Source: Ekhidna lutea (GTDB taxonomy: Bacteria > Bacteroidota > Bacteroidia > Cytophagales > Cyclobacteriaceae). From it: 64,000 nt of DNA. The translations under genes and the position numbers were made by a program. The notes beneath the pieces are model-generated. The model saw only the letters and a list, made by a program, of their open reading frames with translations. It searched no databases and was not told where the DNA came from. The stretch lies in assembly GCF_900188325.1 (NCBI RefSeq), contig NZ_FZPD01000001.1, forward strand, positions 186,001 through 250,000. The letters are read 5' to 3'. Of the stretch, positions 37,583 through 46,860 are shown in pieces; the stretch's first letter is position 1, and each line of letters opens with the position of its first letter.

Positions 37583-40500
37583 CTATTTTTTGATGACTTT
37601 GAACGTGCGTATTTCGCCCGAATTTGATTTTGAGTGAATAAAATATATTCCTTTTTGAAGTGTGGACAGGTCTAGTTGATTGTTGACAACATTGGCCCTA
37701 ATAAGTAGATTTCCTCCCAGGGTATAAACTTCTGCTTCTGCTACTTCAAAATCAAAGGTAATTGCGCCGAATGTCGGGTTTGGATAAACATTTAAACTCT
37801 TAGTTTTAAGACCAAGTGGCTCCACCATGACCTGTTTTGTTTCGGAATCAGAATAACTACCGCTTGTTACAGTAAGTGTTACGTTAAAGAGGCCGGATTC
37901 TTCAAAAGCGTGAGTGACGTTTATACCTGCTCCTGTATTTCCATCTCCAAAATCCCAGGCATATGTCAAGTCTCCTTCAGGTGATAATGAGCCTGAAGCA
38001 TCAAAGTCAATGGGCTCATTGATTTTATAAACTTTATCGATAACATCAAAATTTGCTACTGGTTTCACTACCGCTCCCTGATCAAACTTTCCTGTAAAGA
38101 CACCCCGACCATGAGTTGCTAATGCAATGACACTGTCAGACTTCCGTATTTGCATCATATCAATTCTTACATTTGGCAACCCCTCGTTGTATGCTTTCCA
38201 CCCTTCTTCTTCCAACTCAATACTCTCCAAACCCCAAACACCCAACTCGGTAGCTATGAGCACTTTGTCACTATCATAAGGGTTGAACTTTGCGTCGCGC
38301 ACCGGGATATCGGGTAAGTCACGTTCAATATTTTGCCAGGTCGTTCCACCGTCATCAGTATACCACACTGAGGTCACGCCATAATTGGAAAAGCTAACTA
38401 AAAGCTCATCATTGGACGACCCTATATCAACCGCTGAGATATAACCAACAGGCAGCTGATCTTTGTCAATTTTTGTCGCTGATGGACTATAAGGCAGTCC
38501 GGTAATTTTAAAAACATCACCGAGCTGATTTCCCAAAATCATGGTCGCATTCAACTCGTCATCATAAGGTGAAATTTTAAGTGCTGAAAATGCGGCCGTG
38601 CTATTTGTTCCAAGTTTTATAGTATCACGAGCTTGAAGGCCAAGCATGTCCTTACCAAGAGGCTCATTAACATTGATAATTCCAAGCGTGTCTAAAAACC
38701 TTCCTTGAATTCCAGTAATCAATGCCTCATAGCCACCATCTACAGCCATGTTTACATATAAAAGATTAGAGCGGTCGTCATAAGCAGCTGGGTTGATGAA
38801 GGTTCCTGAACTCAGTCCATAAAAATGCCCTGTATTGCCAATCCAGATATTATAAGCATTTGATTGAGATGAGGAGATACGAAGGTCAGGGTCATCTCTA
38901 TCAAAGAAACAATAAGCACCATCTCCTCCTCCAATCATGCTTTCATAGGTGATACTGCCATTTTCTGTCGTATGGGTACTGTTATCCTGGGATCCCGCGA
39001 GTACTTCCATATTTCCTTTTTCAGGATGAAGTGCAATGGTATAATACTGTGTGGTTGCCAATGAGTTGTTTATGTGACCAAATGTAGGATAGGTATTTAG
39101 TCGCTCACCTTCCAACGTAGCAAATCCTTTGGTAAAATCTGCAGAATACTGCACTCCGCCATCCGTGCTTACCACCACCTCATCTGAAGATCCGGTAAAC
39201 AATATTGAATGTATATCTGCATGAACGAAATGGTTCTTAATGCTGTCAATATTGTTTAACCCATAGTATGTGATCAGATAATCAGAAAAATAGTACATGG
39301 AGGCCCAATCGCTCAAATGTACCCAGCTAAGAGAACCCGCTTCCCTTGCATTGGATAGCGCATGAACATCAAGACCACCAACCACTAAGTGATTGTCATC
39401 CGAAGGGTCAACGCTAAATGCAAGCGCATGCCATGGAATTGATGCCCAGTTTGATGGCGGTCCATCTAAATCCACCCAGCCTGTAGCTCCTTCTTTATAC
39501 ATCATTCTGGTAGCACCTCCCCAGTCTCTGATTTGTTGAAAGTTGTTCAACCACCCGGCAGTTCCAACAACATATATCATGTCTCCGCCGGAAGCAATTC
39601 GAACCCTTCCCGGATATGCTTCAAACCCATAATCATTCAATAACTCTTCTGTGATATTCACTGCAAATCGATCTTCTGTTTCCCAATTGATCCCATCTGA
39701 GGAAGAGAGAATGACTCCTCCTCCTTTTAGTTCCAGGTTTCTCATCGTCCCTACATACAAATCTCCATTGGAAACAATCTCAATGTCGCTTACAGAATAT
39801 GGCACTGTAGACCCTTCAATATTAGGGAGTACCTGAGCCCATGAGCTCCCCCCATCTGTGGATCGATAAAGTCCGTCGGATGGTGTAGATCCAAAAACTC
39901 TTCCTTGATATATACCTGATGCCACTCCGGCATAAACCACACTTGTTCCGCCTTCGTTTCTGACAACAATATCGTTTACGTATTGAAAATCTGTTGTTGA
40001 GGATAGTAGCGTCCATGTGCTTCCAGCATCAGTTGTTTTGTAAATTCCAACTCCCGATGAAGTTGACTCACGATAGATATTGACAGATGTAAAAGACTCT
40101 CCTGTTCCTACATAAAACACCTGAGGATTATTGGGGTCGTGGGCAATACTGCTTATAGAAAGGCTTTCCCAGTCGTCTGAAACGGGAACCCAATCTGCAT
40201 TGTTTCTAAAGTCAGAGTTGTACCATAATCCTCCTGTGACAGCACCAAGCCATAGTTTTTCTGCATTATTCGGATCTACCATAATAGCTCGTGCTCTGCC
40301 GGCAATCTCAGTATCCACCTGTGTCCATTTAAAGTCGCGATCAGCTGCGCTTCTTCCTGATTTTACGTTTCGAATTGTTTCTTTGATGTTTTTTGTGGGT
40401 ATTTCACCCGTTATAGGATTCATTGTCATCAATGCATCCCTGAAAGCTGACTTTTCTGGACCGTCAAGCTCATGGCGATGGTGTTTTGAAATATTTTTTA

Positions 40501-40591
40501 AATACGTTTCTTCCGCTGATTGGTGGGTTCTAAAAAGTGCTGCGAATACAAAAATTGTAATTATTCCAGCCGAGATTATTAATCTTTTCAT
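37583..40591 (-). CDS. T9SS-sorted VPS10/BNR beta-propeller protein with PKD domain
   Basis: 1002 residues with an N-terminal signal-anchor, a long propeller with Asp-box-like 'TTDAGSTWTLL', 'STDGGSSWAQV', 'YTDDGGTTWQNI', a PKD domain at about 846-925 ('DFGDGNTGAG'), and a T9SS C-terminal sorting domain from about 932 ('LNVYPNPTFG' to 'FKVIKK'). Exported across the outer membrane by the Por system. Paralogue of the cargo truncated at the window start. Substrate unknown; a glycosidase or adhesin role is possible. Confidence 0.9.
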   Translation of the reverse strand: MKRLIISAGIITIFVFAALFRTHQSAEETYLKNISKHHRHELDGPEKSAFRDALMTMNPITGEIPTKNIKETIRNVKSGRSAADRDFKWTQVDTEIAGRARAIMVDPNNAEKLWLGAVTGGLWYNSDFRNNADWVPVSDDWESLSISSIAHDPNNPQVFYVGTGESFTSVNIYRESTSSGVGIYKTTDAGSTWTLLSSTTDFQYVNDIVVRNEGGTSVVYAGVASGIYQGRVFGSTPSDGLYRSTDGGSSWAQVLPNIEGSTVPYSVSDIEIVSNGDLYVGTMRNLELKGGGVILSSSDGINWETEDRFAVNITEELLNDYGFEAYPGRVRIASGGDMIYVVGTAGWLNNFQQIRDWGGATRMMYKEGATGWVDLDGPPSNWASIPWHALAFSVDPSDDNHLVVGGLDVHALSNAREAGSLSWVHLSDWASMYYFSDYLITYYGLNNIDSIKNHFVHADIHSILFTGSSDEVVVSTDGGVQYSADFTKGFATLEGERLNTYPTFGHINNSLATTQYYTIALHPEKGNMEVLAGSQDNSTHTTENGSITYESMIGGGDGAYCFFDRDDPDLRISSSQSNAYNIWIGNTGHFYGLSSGTFINPAAYDDRSNLLYVNMAVDGGYEALITGIQGRFLDTLGIINVNEPLGKDMLGLQARDTIKLGTNSTAAFSALKISPYDDELNATMILGNQLGDVFKITGLPYSPSATKIDKDQLPVGYISAVDIGSSNDELLVSFSNYGVTSVWYTDDGGTTWQNIERDLPDIPVRDAKFNPYDSDKVLIATELGVWGLESIELEEEGWKAYNEGLPNVRIDMMQIRKSDSVIALATHGRGVFTGKFDQGAVVKPVANFDVIDKVYKINEPIDFDASGSLSPEGDLTYAWDFGDGNTGAGINVTHAFEESGLFNVTLTVTSGSYSDSETKQVMVEPLGLKTKSLNVYPNPTFGAITFDFEVAEAEVYTLGGNLLIRANVVNNQLDLSTLQKGIYFIHSKSNSGEIRTFKVIKK

Positions 40592-40622
40592 TGTTTAGAA
40601 TAGGGTGAGTAAAGTATTAAAG

Positions 40623-41195
40623 TTACGGTTTTTTAAGCTCCGAATATCGGAAGCAATCAACAGTGTGATCATTCACCAACCCTATCGCCTGCATGTGCGC
40701 ATAGATAGTAGTGGAGCCAACAAACTTAAACCCTCGCTTCTTTAGGTCTTTCGACAGCTCATCAGATTCTTTAGTGGTCACGGGCACACCTTTCATTGTT
40801 TTCCATTGGTTAATAATGGGCTTACCTCCAACAAACTGCCATATGTATTTATCGAAAGAGCCAAACTCCTTCTGAATTTCCATGAATCGCTGTGCATTAT
40901 TAATGCTGGCTTCAATCTTAGCTCGGTTTCGGATAATGGATGCGTCCTGAAGCAGGTCCTCAACCATTCCCGGTCCATAACCAGCTACAGTCTCAACGTC
41001 AAAATTGGCAAAGGCTTTTCGATACCCTTCCCGTTTCTTTAAAATGGTTGCCCAGCTTAACCCTGCCTGCGCACTTTCAAGAACAAGAAACTCAAAGTGT
41101 TTTTTATCATCATGAACAGGAACACCCCATTCTTCATCGTGATACCGCACATATTCTTCAAAAGTGTTGACACACCAGCTGCATCGTGTTTTCAT
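40623..41195 (-). CDS. tag: DNA-3-methyladenine glycosylase I
   Basis: Removes 3-methyladenine from alkylated DNA. 190 residues. Zinc site Cys5/His near 'YHDEEWG' with the C-terminal 'NDHTVDCF' pair, and the core 'LESAQAGLSWATILKKR'. Length matches E. coli Tag. Divergent from the gene at 41268. Confidence 0.95.
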   Translation of the reverse strand: MKTRCSWCVNTFEEYVRYHDEEWGVPVHDDKKHFEFLVLESAQAGLSWATILKKREGYRKAFANFDVETVAGYGPGMVEDLLQDASIIRNRAKIEASINNAQRFMEIQKEFGSFDKYIWQFVGGKPIINQWKTMKGVPVTTKESDELSKDLKKRGFKFVGSTTIYAHMQAIGLVNDHTVDCFRYSELKKP

Positions 41196-41267
41196 AGTAG
41201 ATCACTTATACTAAATTGGGTCCTAATTGAGTTGAGGTTTATAAAATTACACTTACTAAGTCAACAT

Positions 41268-42350
41268 ATGAGGATATTTCTTCTCACAATTTTTGCATTG
41301 ATGGCGAGTGTCCTTGCCGGGCAGTCACCCATTTATGATTACGTCTCTTTTAATAAAACCCTAAAGATTCCAAAAGACCTTAGCCGTGAGCGAACTGCAG
41401 TTATCTTTTCTGTTCCTCATGAAAAAAATAACGGGTACGATATGGTAGGTGACCATCAAAAGATGTTAAATCAGGTTCATAAGGGGTTTGTCACTATGGG
41501 AATTGACGCTATTTTTTATTTGAATGACTTAAACCTGACAGCCAACAAAGTGGCTCTTCTTTCATATGTGGAGCTATTCAATAAAAGAGGTGTTAAAAAT
41601 GTGATTTTTCTTACCAAGCAAACAATGGGATATGAATTCATTATGGCCCCCTACGATGGGACAATCCGTTTTATCAAGGATGGATCTGACGTTTTTTATG
41701 CTGAAGACACAGATCTATATGACCTACTACTCAAAGTAGGAAAAGAAATAAGACGTGCTGATCAGGAATTATATAACTTCCTCATTCCAGAGAAACCTAA
41801 TTACCTTCAGGGAGTCTCAATCGTTGAGAATACCCTACTAAAAAACTATCCCGGGATCCTCCGAAGGAGCAAGCTGGCTGTAGAGCGATTTAGCTTATTG
41901 GATACGACTAACATTTCAGACGAACGAGTAATGGAGAATATTCGCGTATACAATAACGAAATAAAACGTAGAAATGCAGATTTGGAAAAGATCATGGGCT
42001 CCTACCCCTATGAATACGAAATGATTAACACCATGTCTGATGATGAGCTAAAAAGAAATCGATATCAATTTTTGCTTCGGCATGTACGATCATCAGCGAA
42101 GAACGTGAAGCAGATGTTGGATTATGAAGTACTGCCTAGCGAAACAGATTTTGTGTCTGTCATTCCCGTAATGCCCGATCAAACGCGCGTCAAAACCATA
42201 CCGAAGGACGCAATAGTTTATAAGTTTTATGTAAGACAAAACATATCCAAAAACGTGCACGTAGGTGAGTGGGATGCTGACGTAACCTGGCAGGAAGCAC
42301 TAAGCAATATGATTGGAAACCTAACTCAGGAGTTGAACATCAGAAATTGA
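41268..42350 (+). CDS. Secreted protein of unknown function
   Basis: 360 residues from the ATG at 41268, with a signal peptide ('LMASVLAGQS'). The same frame is open back into tag but only this start gives a leader. The mature part has a Rossmann-like start ('ERTAVIFSVPHE') and a helical middle. I do not recognise the family. It overlaps the N-acetyltransferase gene by four bases. Confidence 0.78.
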   Translation: MRIFLLTIFALMASVLAGQSPIYDYVSFNKTLKIPKDLSRERTAVIFSVPHEKNNGYDMVGDHQKMLNQVHKGFVTMGIDAIFYLNDLNLTANKVALLSYVELFNKRGVKNVIFLTKQTMGYEFIMAPYDGTIRFIKDGSDVFYAEDTDLYDLLLKVGKEIRRADQELYNFLIPEKPNYLQGVSIVENTLLKNYPGILRRSKLAVERFSLLDTTNISDERVMENIRVYNNEIKRRNADLEKIMGSYPYEYEMINTMSDDELKRNRYQFLLRHVRSSAKNVKQMLDYEVLPSETDFVSVIPVMPDQTRVKTIPKDAIVYKFYVRQNISKNVHVGEWDADVTWQEALSNMIGNLTQELNIRN

Positions 42351-43171
42351 AAAAGCTCAATATTTTTCAGAATCGACCAAAAGCTACTAAAATTGATATA
42401 GAAGCCTACCTGGAGAGAATTGGCCTGTCGCACAAACCTGCCTCACTCGAATATCTAAAAAAACTACAGAAGGCACATCTACTGCATATCCCTTTTGAAA
42501 ACCTGGATATCCATTACAAAAATAAGATCACACTCGATTATCAAAAGATTTTTGACAAGGTGATAACAAGAAGGAGAGGCGGGTTTTGCTACGAGTTGAA
42601 TGGCTTGTTTTATCATTTGCTTTATCACCTCGGGTTTGATTGCTATATAATCTCCGGACAAGTTTGGAGTCATAAAAAGGAGGCATTTGGTAGGCCTTTT
42701 GATCACATGGCGATCGTTGTTAAGCTGAAGGACGAGCTCTGGCTGGTCGATGTTGGTTTTGGCGATGGGCAAATCGCTCCATTAAAAATTACCGTTGGAG
42801 AACTTCAAATGGATTACACCCAATATTGGAAAATTGAAACCGACCCGGATGAAAACCTTATTCTAAGGCACTCATCAACCGGCAGTTATCTTGAGAATCG
42901 CATTAAGTTCACTCTGGAGGAAAGAGAGCTTATTCAATTTCTAGAAATGTGTGAGTATCATCAATCCTCGCCTGATTCTCCGTTTACGCAAAAGAAGCTT
43001 GCCACCATTCTAACTCAAGACGGGCGAGTAACGCTTACCGATCGTAAACTAAAAATCAAATCACTTGGAGAGACTGAAGAAAAACCAATCCTGCATGAGG
43101 ATGATTTTCTTTCTAAGCTTGAACACCACTTTGGTATAACATTTCAACAGCTTATTCCTAAACAGGAATAA
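42347..43171 (+). CDS. Arylamine N-acetyltransferase
   Basis: 274 residues. Transfers acetyl from acetyl-CoA to arylamines or hydrazines. The catalytic triad is visible: Cys81 in 'RRGGFCYELN', His120 in 'RPFDHM' and Asp135 in 'LVDVGFGDG'. The likely start is a TTG overlapping the previous stop (TTGA), since no ATG precedes the conserved 'YLERIGL' block. Confidence 0.92.
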   Translation: MKKLNIFQNRPKATKIDIEAYLERIGLSHKPASLEYLKKLQKAHLLHIPFENLDIHYKNKITLDYQKIFDKVITRRRGGFCYELNGLFYHLLYHLGFDCYIISGQVWSHKKEAFGRPFDHMAIVVKLKDELWLVDVGFGDGQIAPLKITVGELQMDYTQYWKIETDPDENLILRHSSTGSYLENRIKFTLEERELIQFLEMCEYHQSSPDSPFTQKKLATILTQDGRVTLTDRKLKIKSLGETEEKPILHEDDFLSKLEHHFGITFQQLIPKQE

Positions 43172-43173
43172 AA

Positions 43174-43198
43174 AAAACCCTGACGGTTTTGTCAGGGT
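43174..43198 (-). terminator. Terminator of the TerB-like gene pair
   Basis: Minus-strand ACCCTGAC/GTCAGGGT stem with a six-base loop followed by eight T. It lies between the convergent ends of the acetyltransferase and TerB-like genes. Confidence 0.85.
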
Positions 43199-43207
43199 AA
43201 GAATGTT

Positions 43208-43603
43208 CTAGTTTTTATATTTTTTCACTGCTCGCTTCAGTGAGGATACATCCGAAGCAATAGCCGGATCACTGTATATTCTTGAAGAAAGTTCAGAAAT
43301 TACGCTTCGCTTAAATCCAATTCTTTCAGCCAACTCTTCACAAAACTTTATTTCTGACAAATAGACCTGGCTATCAATTTTCATTAATTGTACCAGGTGG
43401 AAAAGGTATTCAAACCTATCGTCCTCTGTCATGGTACTCAATGGGGGTAAGGGCTCTGGATTATCTACCATATCATTGATTTGATCCTCACTTACGCCGT
43501 TGGCCTTGCCAATCATGTATATCAGGTCTTTTTCCTCTCCGGCAAACTCTCCATCGATGTTTGCCAACTGTACCAGCACGCTCAGTTTCGACTTAATGCT
43601 CAT
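43208..43603 (-). CDS. TerB-like helical protein
   Basis: 131 residues of alpha-helical sequence with 'QLANIDGEFAGEEKDLIYMIG' and 'QLMKIDSQVYLSEIKFCEELAERIG', the acidic helix pattern of TerB/DjlA-like domains. Second of two tandem paralogues. Function unknown; metal binding has been proposed for the family. Confidence 0.72.
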   Translation of the reverse strand: MSIKSKLSVLVQLANIDGEFAGEEKDLIYMIGKANGVSEDQINDMVDNPEPLPPLSTMTEDDRFEYLFHLVQLMKIDSQVYLSEIKFCEELAERIGFKRSVISELSSRIYSDPAIASDVSSLKRAVKKYKN

Positions 43604-43616
43604 ATTCTCTATTCGG

Positions 43617-44036
43617 TTACTTATTCAAATATTTATTGGCCTCCTTCATTAAAGCCTCTCTATTCCCGGTGATTGAAGGATCTCCATATATTCTGGAAGA
43701 CATTTTCTTTACCACTTTTTTATCATAGCCAAGCTTTTCAGCAACATCTTCACAATACCTGATTTCTGTTAAAAATACTTCTCCGTCAATTTTCATCAGC
43801 TGAATAACGTCATATAGGTAATCAAAGCGCTCTTCACTTAGTAAACCTTGAAAGTTTACTTCGCTATTTTCCTTGGTGTTTAATACTTCACCTACCAAAA
43901 CATCTATTTCCTTTTCAGGTACTCTATTTGCTTTTCCGATGGTATAAACATACGATTTCTCTGGTTGTCCAAAGTCTCGATCAATGATAGAAAGTTGGAT
44001 GAGGGCTTTCAAGTGGTTTTTAATATTATCTTCCAT
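43617..44036 (-). CDS. TerB-like helical protein
   Basis: 139 residues, aligned along its length with the gene at 43208 ('LIQLSIIDRDFGQPEKSYVYTIG', 'QLMKIDGEVFLTEIRYCEDVAEKLG'). The two genes are 13 bases apart, so they arose by tandem duplication and are co-transcribed. Confidence 0.72.
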   Translation of the reverse strand: MEDNIKNHLKALIQLSIIDRDFGQPEKSYVYTIGKANRVPEKEIDVLVGEVLNTKENSEVNFQGLLSEERFDYLYDVIQLMKIDGEVFLTEIRYCEDVAEKLGYDKKVVKKMSSRIYGDPSITGNREALMKEANKYLNK

Positions 44037-44095
44037 TACCGCTGTTTGTATTTTCGTCCTTCTAATTTAGGAATTAATCCATAAATAGAAACCCA

Positions 44096-44857
44096 TTAAT
44101 GCAAATAGCTTCCAGCATTAATATCGAAAGTGGCTCCAGTGGCGTGATCTGCCATTCCGCTTGCAATAAAAGTAACCAATGGAGCTATATCTTTTGGTTC
44201 TGTTAGACGTTCAAGTGCCAAATCACCTTTTGCATGATCTTCCCCGTACTGTTGCATAAATTCCTGCGACATATCCGTTCGCACAAATCCGGGTGCTATC
44301 ACAAACGCTTTAACGCCCTCCTTACCATAAGATCTTGCTATTGATCTGGTAAGCGAAACTAAGCCTGCTTTAGATGCAGCGTAAGAAATATACTCAGCTT
44401 CCTCTCCTCGAAATGCTGCCCTTGAAGCGATATTGATGATCCTTCCTGCTGCTTTTCTACTGACAAAATGCTGCACTGCCTTTTTACAGATGATCGCTGC
44501 AGAGTTTAGGTTCACCATCATGGTCTCATTCCAGGCTTTCATCCATTCATCGTCTTTCGCATCAACACTGGCTGGCTTGGCAAGTCCTGCATTGTTAATC
44601 ACGATTTCGATGCTCCCCATCTCCAGGGTTACTCTTTCAAACAATTTGGCAGCTTCATCCGGTTTAGAAAAGTCTGCCTGAAAAGCTTTCGATTCATTAC
44701 CTAGAATGTGAGCCAGGTTCTCCGCTTCTCTTACATTTTTGTTATAGTGAACCGCAATTGTTGCTCCTGCTTCAGCAAGCTTTGTCGCAAGAGCTTTCCC
44801 AATTCCCCTGCTTGCTCCTGTCACAAGAATATTTAAGCCTGAAAGGTTAATGTACAT
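44096..44857 (-). CDS. SDR-family oxidoreductase (3-oxoacyl-ACP reductase-like)
   Basis: 253 residues. Cofactor motif 'TGASRGIG' at residues 12-19, 'NNAG' near 90, Ser in 'INIASRAA' and 'YAASK' near 158. The closest layout is FabG-type reductases. Substrate not settled. Divergent from the exchanger gene at 45026. Confidence 0.87.
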   Translation of the reverse strand: MYINLSGLNILVTGASRGIGKALATKLAEAGATIAVHYNKNVREAENLAHILGNESKAFQADFSKPDEAAKLFERVTLEMGSIEIVINNAGLAKPASVDAKDDEWMKAWNETMMVNLNSAAIICKKAVQHFVSRKAAGRIINIASRAAFRGEEAEYISYAASKAGLVSLTRSIARSYGKEGVKAFVIAPGFVRTDMSQEFMQQYGEDHAKGDLALERLTEPKDIAPLVTFIASGMADHATGATFDINAGSYLH

Positions 44858-45025
44858 TTCATCGTATTTTGAGACGAAAAATTAGACAAAAGGGATTTGA
44901 AGTTGACTAATTCTGATAAATAAAAGATAGGTGATGTTGTTTTCCAGAAGCAAAACTTTGTTAATTTAGGCCATTCCAGCATAGTGGTCACCGCAAAATA
45001 CACTTGAACGTAACATATATATTTC

Positions 45026-46222
45026 ATGGGCATTATTATCCCCTTACTGCTAATCACGTTTTGTTGCATAATAATTTGGAGAGCAGGTGATGGTTTCATG
45101 ACCGCTTCAGAATATATCGGAAGAAACCTATCCGAGGGAGTTCGTGGAGCAACAATCAATGCCATTGCAAGCTCAATGCCTGAAGTTTTTACTTCGCTTT
45201 TCTTTTTGTTTGTGCTGACGGATGCCGAGGGCTTTTCGGGTGGTATAGGCACTACTGCCGGTAGTGCAATATTCAATGGAATGGTAATACCTGCAGTAGC
45301 TGTGCTTGCCGTTATTGGTATGAAAATGACCAAAAAAGTGCAGGTTTCCAGAAAAGTTCTTTTGAGAGATGGAATTGCTCTGATCATTGCTGAACTCATA
45401 TTCCTTATTCTAATCAGCGGATCAACTTTACATTGGTATCATGGCATGCTGCTCATGCTTGTATATGTTGTATACATCGTATACATGTTTGCCTCCATGA
45501 AAAAATCTGATAAGGAAGACCTTTTAGAAGGCGGACAGCTGGAAGAAGAAATTTTTGAAAGTGATGAAGAACCTCAAGGACCTTTCTTAAAAGGGCTTAT
45601 TACATTCGATTTGGAAAGGGTATTCATTGGAAACAATCGAATAAGTGGTAGACGAGCATGGTCATTGCTGCTTTTCTCTACCATTTCAATTGCTTTGGTT
45701 TGTTACTTTCTTGTACTTGCATGTGAGTGGATCGGTTCTGACACTTACTCGGTTGCTGGAATGGGGGAGTTTAATGGGTTGAATATACCCGTTATGTTTG
45801 TGGCGTTGATTCTGGCCTCTGCTGCTTCAAGTTTTCCAGATACGATCATTTCCATCAAGGATGCCAAAAACGGTCAATATGATGATGCAATATCCAATGC
45901 TTTGGGTAGCAACATTTTCGATATCTGTTTTGCACTCGGTTTCCCGCTTTTCATTTTTACCATTCTCAATGGTCCTATTCATATGCCACCGGAGCTGGTT
46001 GACCTGAGTAGTGAGCTCCGCTTTTTACTTTGGTTGTTAACAGTGTTGGCTGTGATCATTTTCACCAGTGGAAATTACTTTGGCAAACGAAAGTCTTATT
46101 TGCTACTCAGCATTTATGTGCTCTTCGTGCTCTATATCGTAGGGCGTGGATCAGGCAATGAAATCGCACAGAGCATAGCTGACTGGTTAGTTGGTGTAGT
46201 TAAGTTTTTCAGAATAGGATAA
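45026..46222 (+). CDS. Sodium/calcium exchanger family (CaCA) membrane protein
   Basis: 398 residues with two sets of about five helices around a charged loop (residues 155-205). The alpha-repeat motifs are 'GATINAIASSMPEVFTSL' in the first half and 'ASAASSFPDTIISI' followed by 'NALGSNIFDICFALG' in the second, as in YrbG-type cation/calcium exchangers. Ion unproven. Confidence 0.88.
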   Translation: MGIIIPLLLITFCCIIIWRAGDGFMTASEYIGRNLSEGVRGATINAIASSMPEVFTSLFFLFVLTDAEGFSGGIGTTAGSAIFNGMVIPAVAVLAVIGMKMTKKVQVSRKVLLRDGIALIIAELIFLILISGSTLHWYHGMLLMLVYVVYIVYMFASMKKSDKEDLLEGGQLEEEIFESDEEPQGPFLKGLITFDLERVFIGNNRISGRRAWSLLLFSTISIALVCYFLVLACEWIGSDTYSVAGMGEFNGLNIPVMFVALILASAASSFPDTIISIKDAKNGQYDDAISNALGSNIFDICFALGFPLFIFTILNGPIHMPPELVDLSSELRFLLWLLTVLAVIIFTSGNYFGKRKSYLLLSIYVLFVLYIVGRGSGNEIAQSIADWLVGVVKFFRIG

Positions 46223-46540
46223 TCAAATTTCCAGATGTATACCTTCTGAGTCTGTGATTATATCATAGACTTTCAGGGACTTGCAACGCTGCTCAGCTTC
46301 TTCACCTGTTTTCATGTTGAATCGGTAGGTATGCAACGGACATACTATTTCATTCAGGTAGTTAGTTTTTCCTTTATGCAGGTTTTCACCCATATGTGCA
46401 CACGCATCCTGAAAGGCGAATATTCGTTCACCTTTTCGCACGATACAAATTTCCTTTCCCTCAGCCCTTACCAGCCGTGGTTCATTATCATTTAAAACCT
46501 CTTTTGCCTTAGCTTGCGATTCGAAAAGCTTAACCTTCAT
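46223..46540 (-). CDS. Rieske [2Fe-2S] ferredoxin-like protein
   Basis: 105 residues, a stand-alone Rieske domain. Ligands Cys47-His49 ('ACAHMG') and Cys67-His70 ('VCPLH') are present at the right spacing. Similar to the small NirD/biphenyl-dioxygenase ferredoxins. The redox partner is not evident in the window. Its stop codon abuts the exchanger stop. Confidence 0.9.
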   Translation of the reverse strand: MKVKLFESQAKAKEVLNDNEPRLVRAEGKEICIVRKGERIFAFQDACAHMGENLHKGKTNYLNEIVCPLHTYRFNMKTGEEAEQRCKSLKVYDIITDSEGIHLEI

Positions 46541-46860
46541 AGACTACAATTTAAATATTGGACGGTGGTTTTTAAACCAGAAGGCCACAAAGTGAATTAC
46601 TGAAATTAACAATCGGCCTGCCTTTCAGTGAAACGGTTTTAACGTTTACGTTTGTTTATGATGAGTTTATTAAAACACCCCTATAATCCCCTCAAGGGGA
46701 TAGTTGCGCAGAAATAAAAATGAAGCTATGAAGATTAAAAAATTATTCGTGGTGAAATTCCTCCCTTGAGGGAGGTAAGGAGGGTGTTTCATACATAACT
46801 AAGGTTTTCATATTGATTACAACTTTATGTAATGTGTTTCTCTGGTTCGAATTATCTTAG
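46541..46860. other. Gene-free gap holding an inverted-repeat element
   Basis: Apart from the element at 46673-46789 (next entry) I see no gene. Promoters for the divergent Rieske and aminotransferase genes must lie here. Confidence 0.5.
46673..46789. repeat. MITE-like inverted-repeat element
   Basis: AAACACCC at the left and GGGTGTTT at the right, with inner hairpins CCCCTCAAGGGG and CTCCCTTGAGGGAG. It has the look of the short intergenic foldback repeats widespread in Bacteroidota. No transposase is nearby. Confidence 0.6.

Noticed and set aside
44833-45399. 188-codon minus-strand frame
   Set aside because: Antisense to the CaCA exchanger and overlapping the SDR start; its composition mirrors the membrane helices of the real gene.
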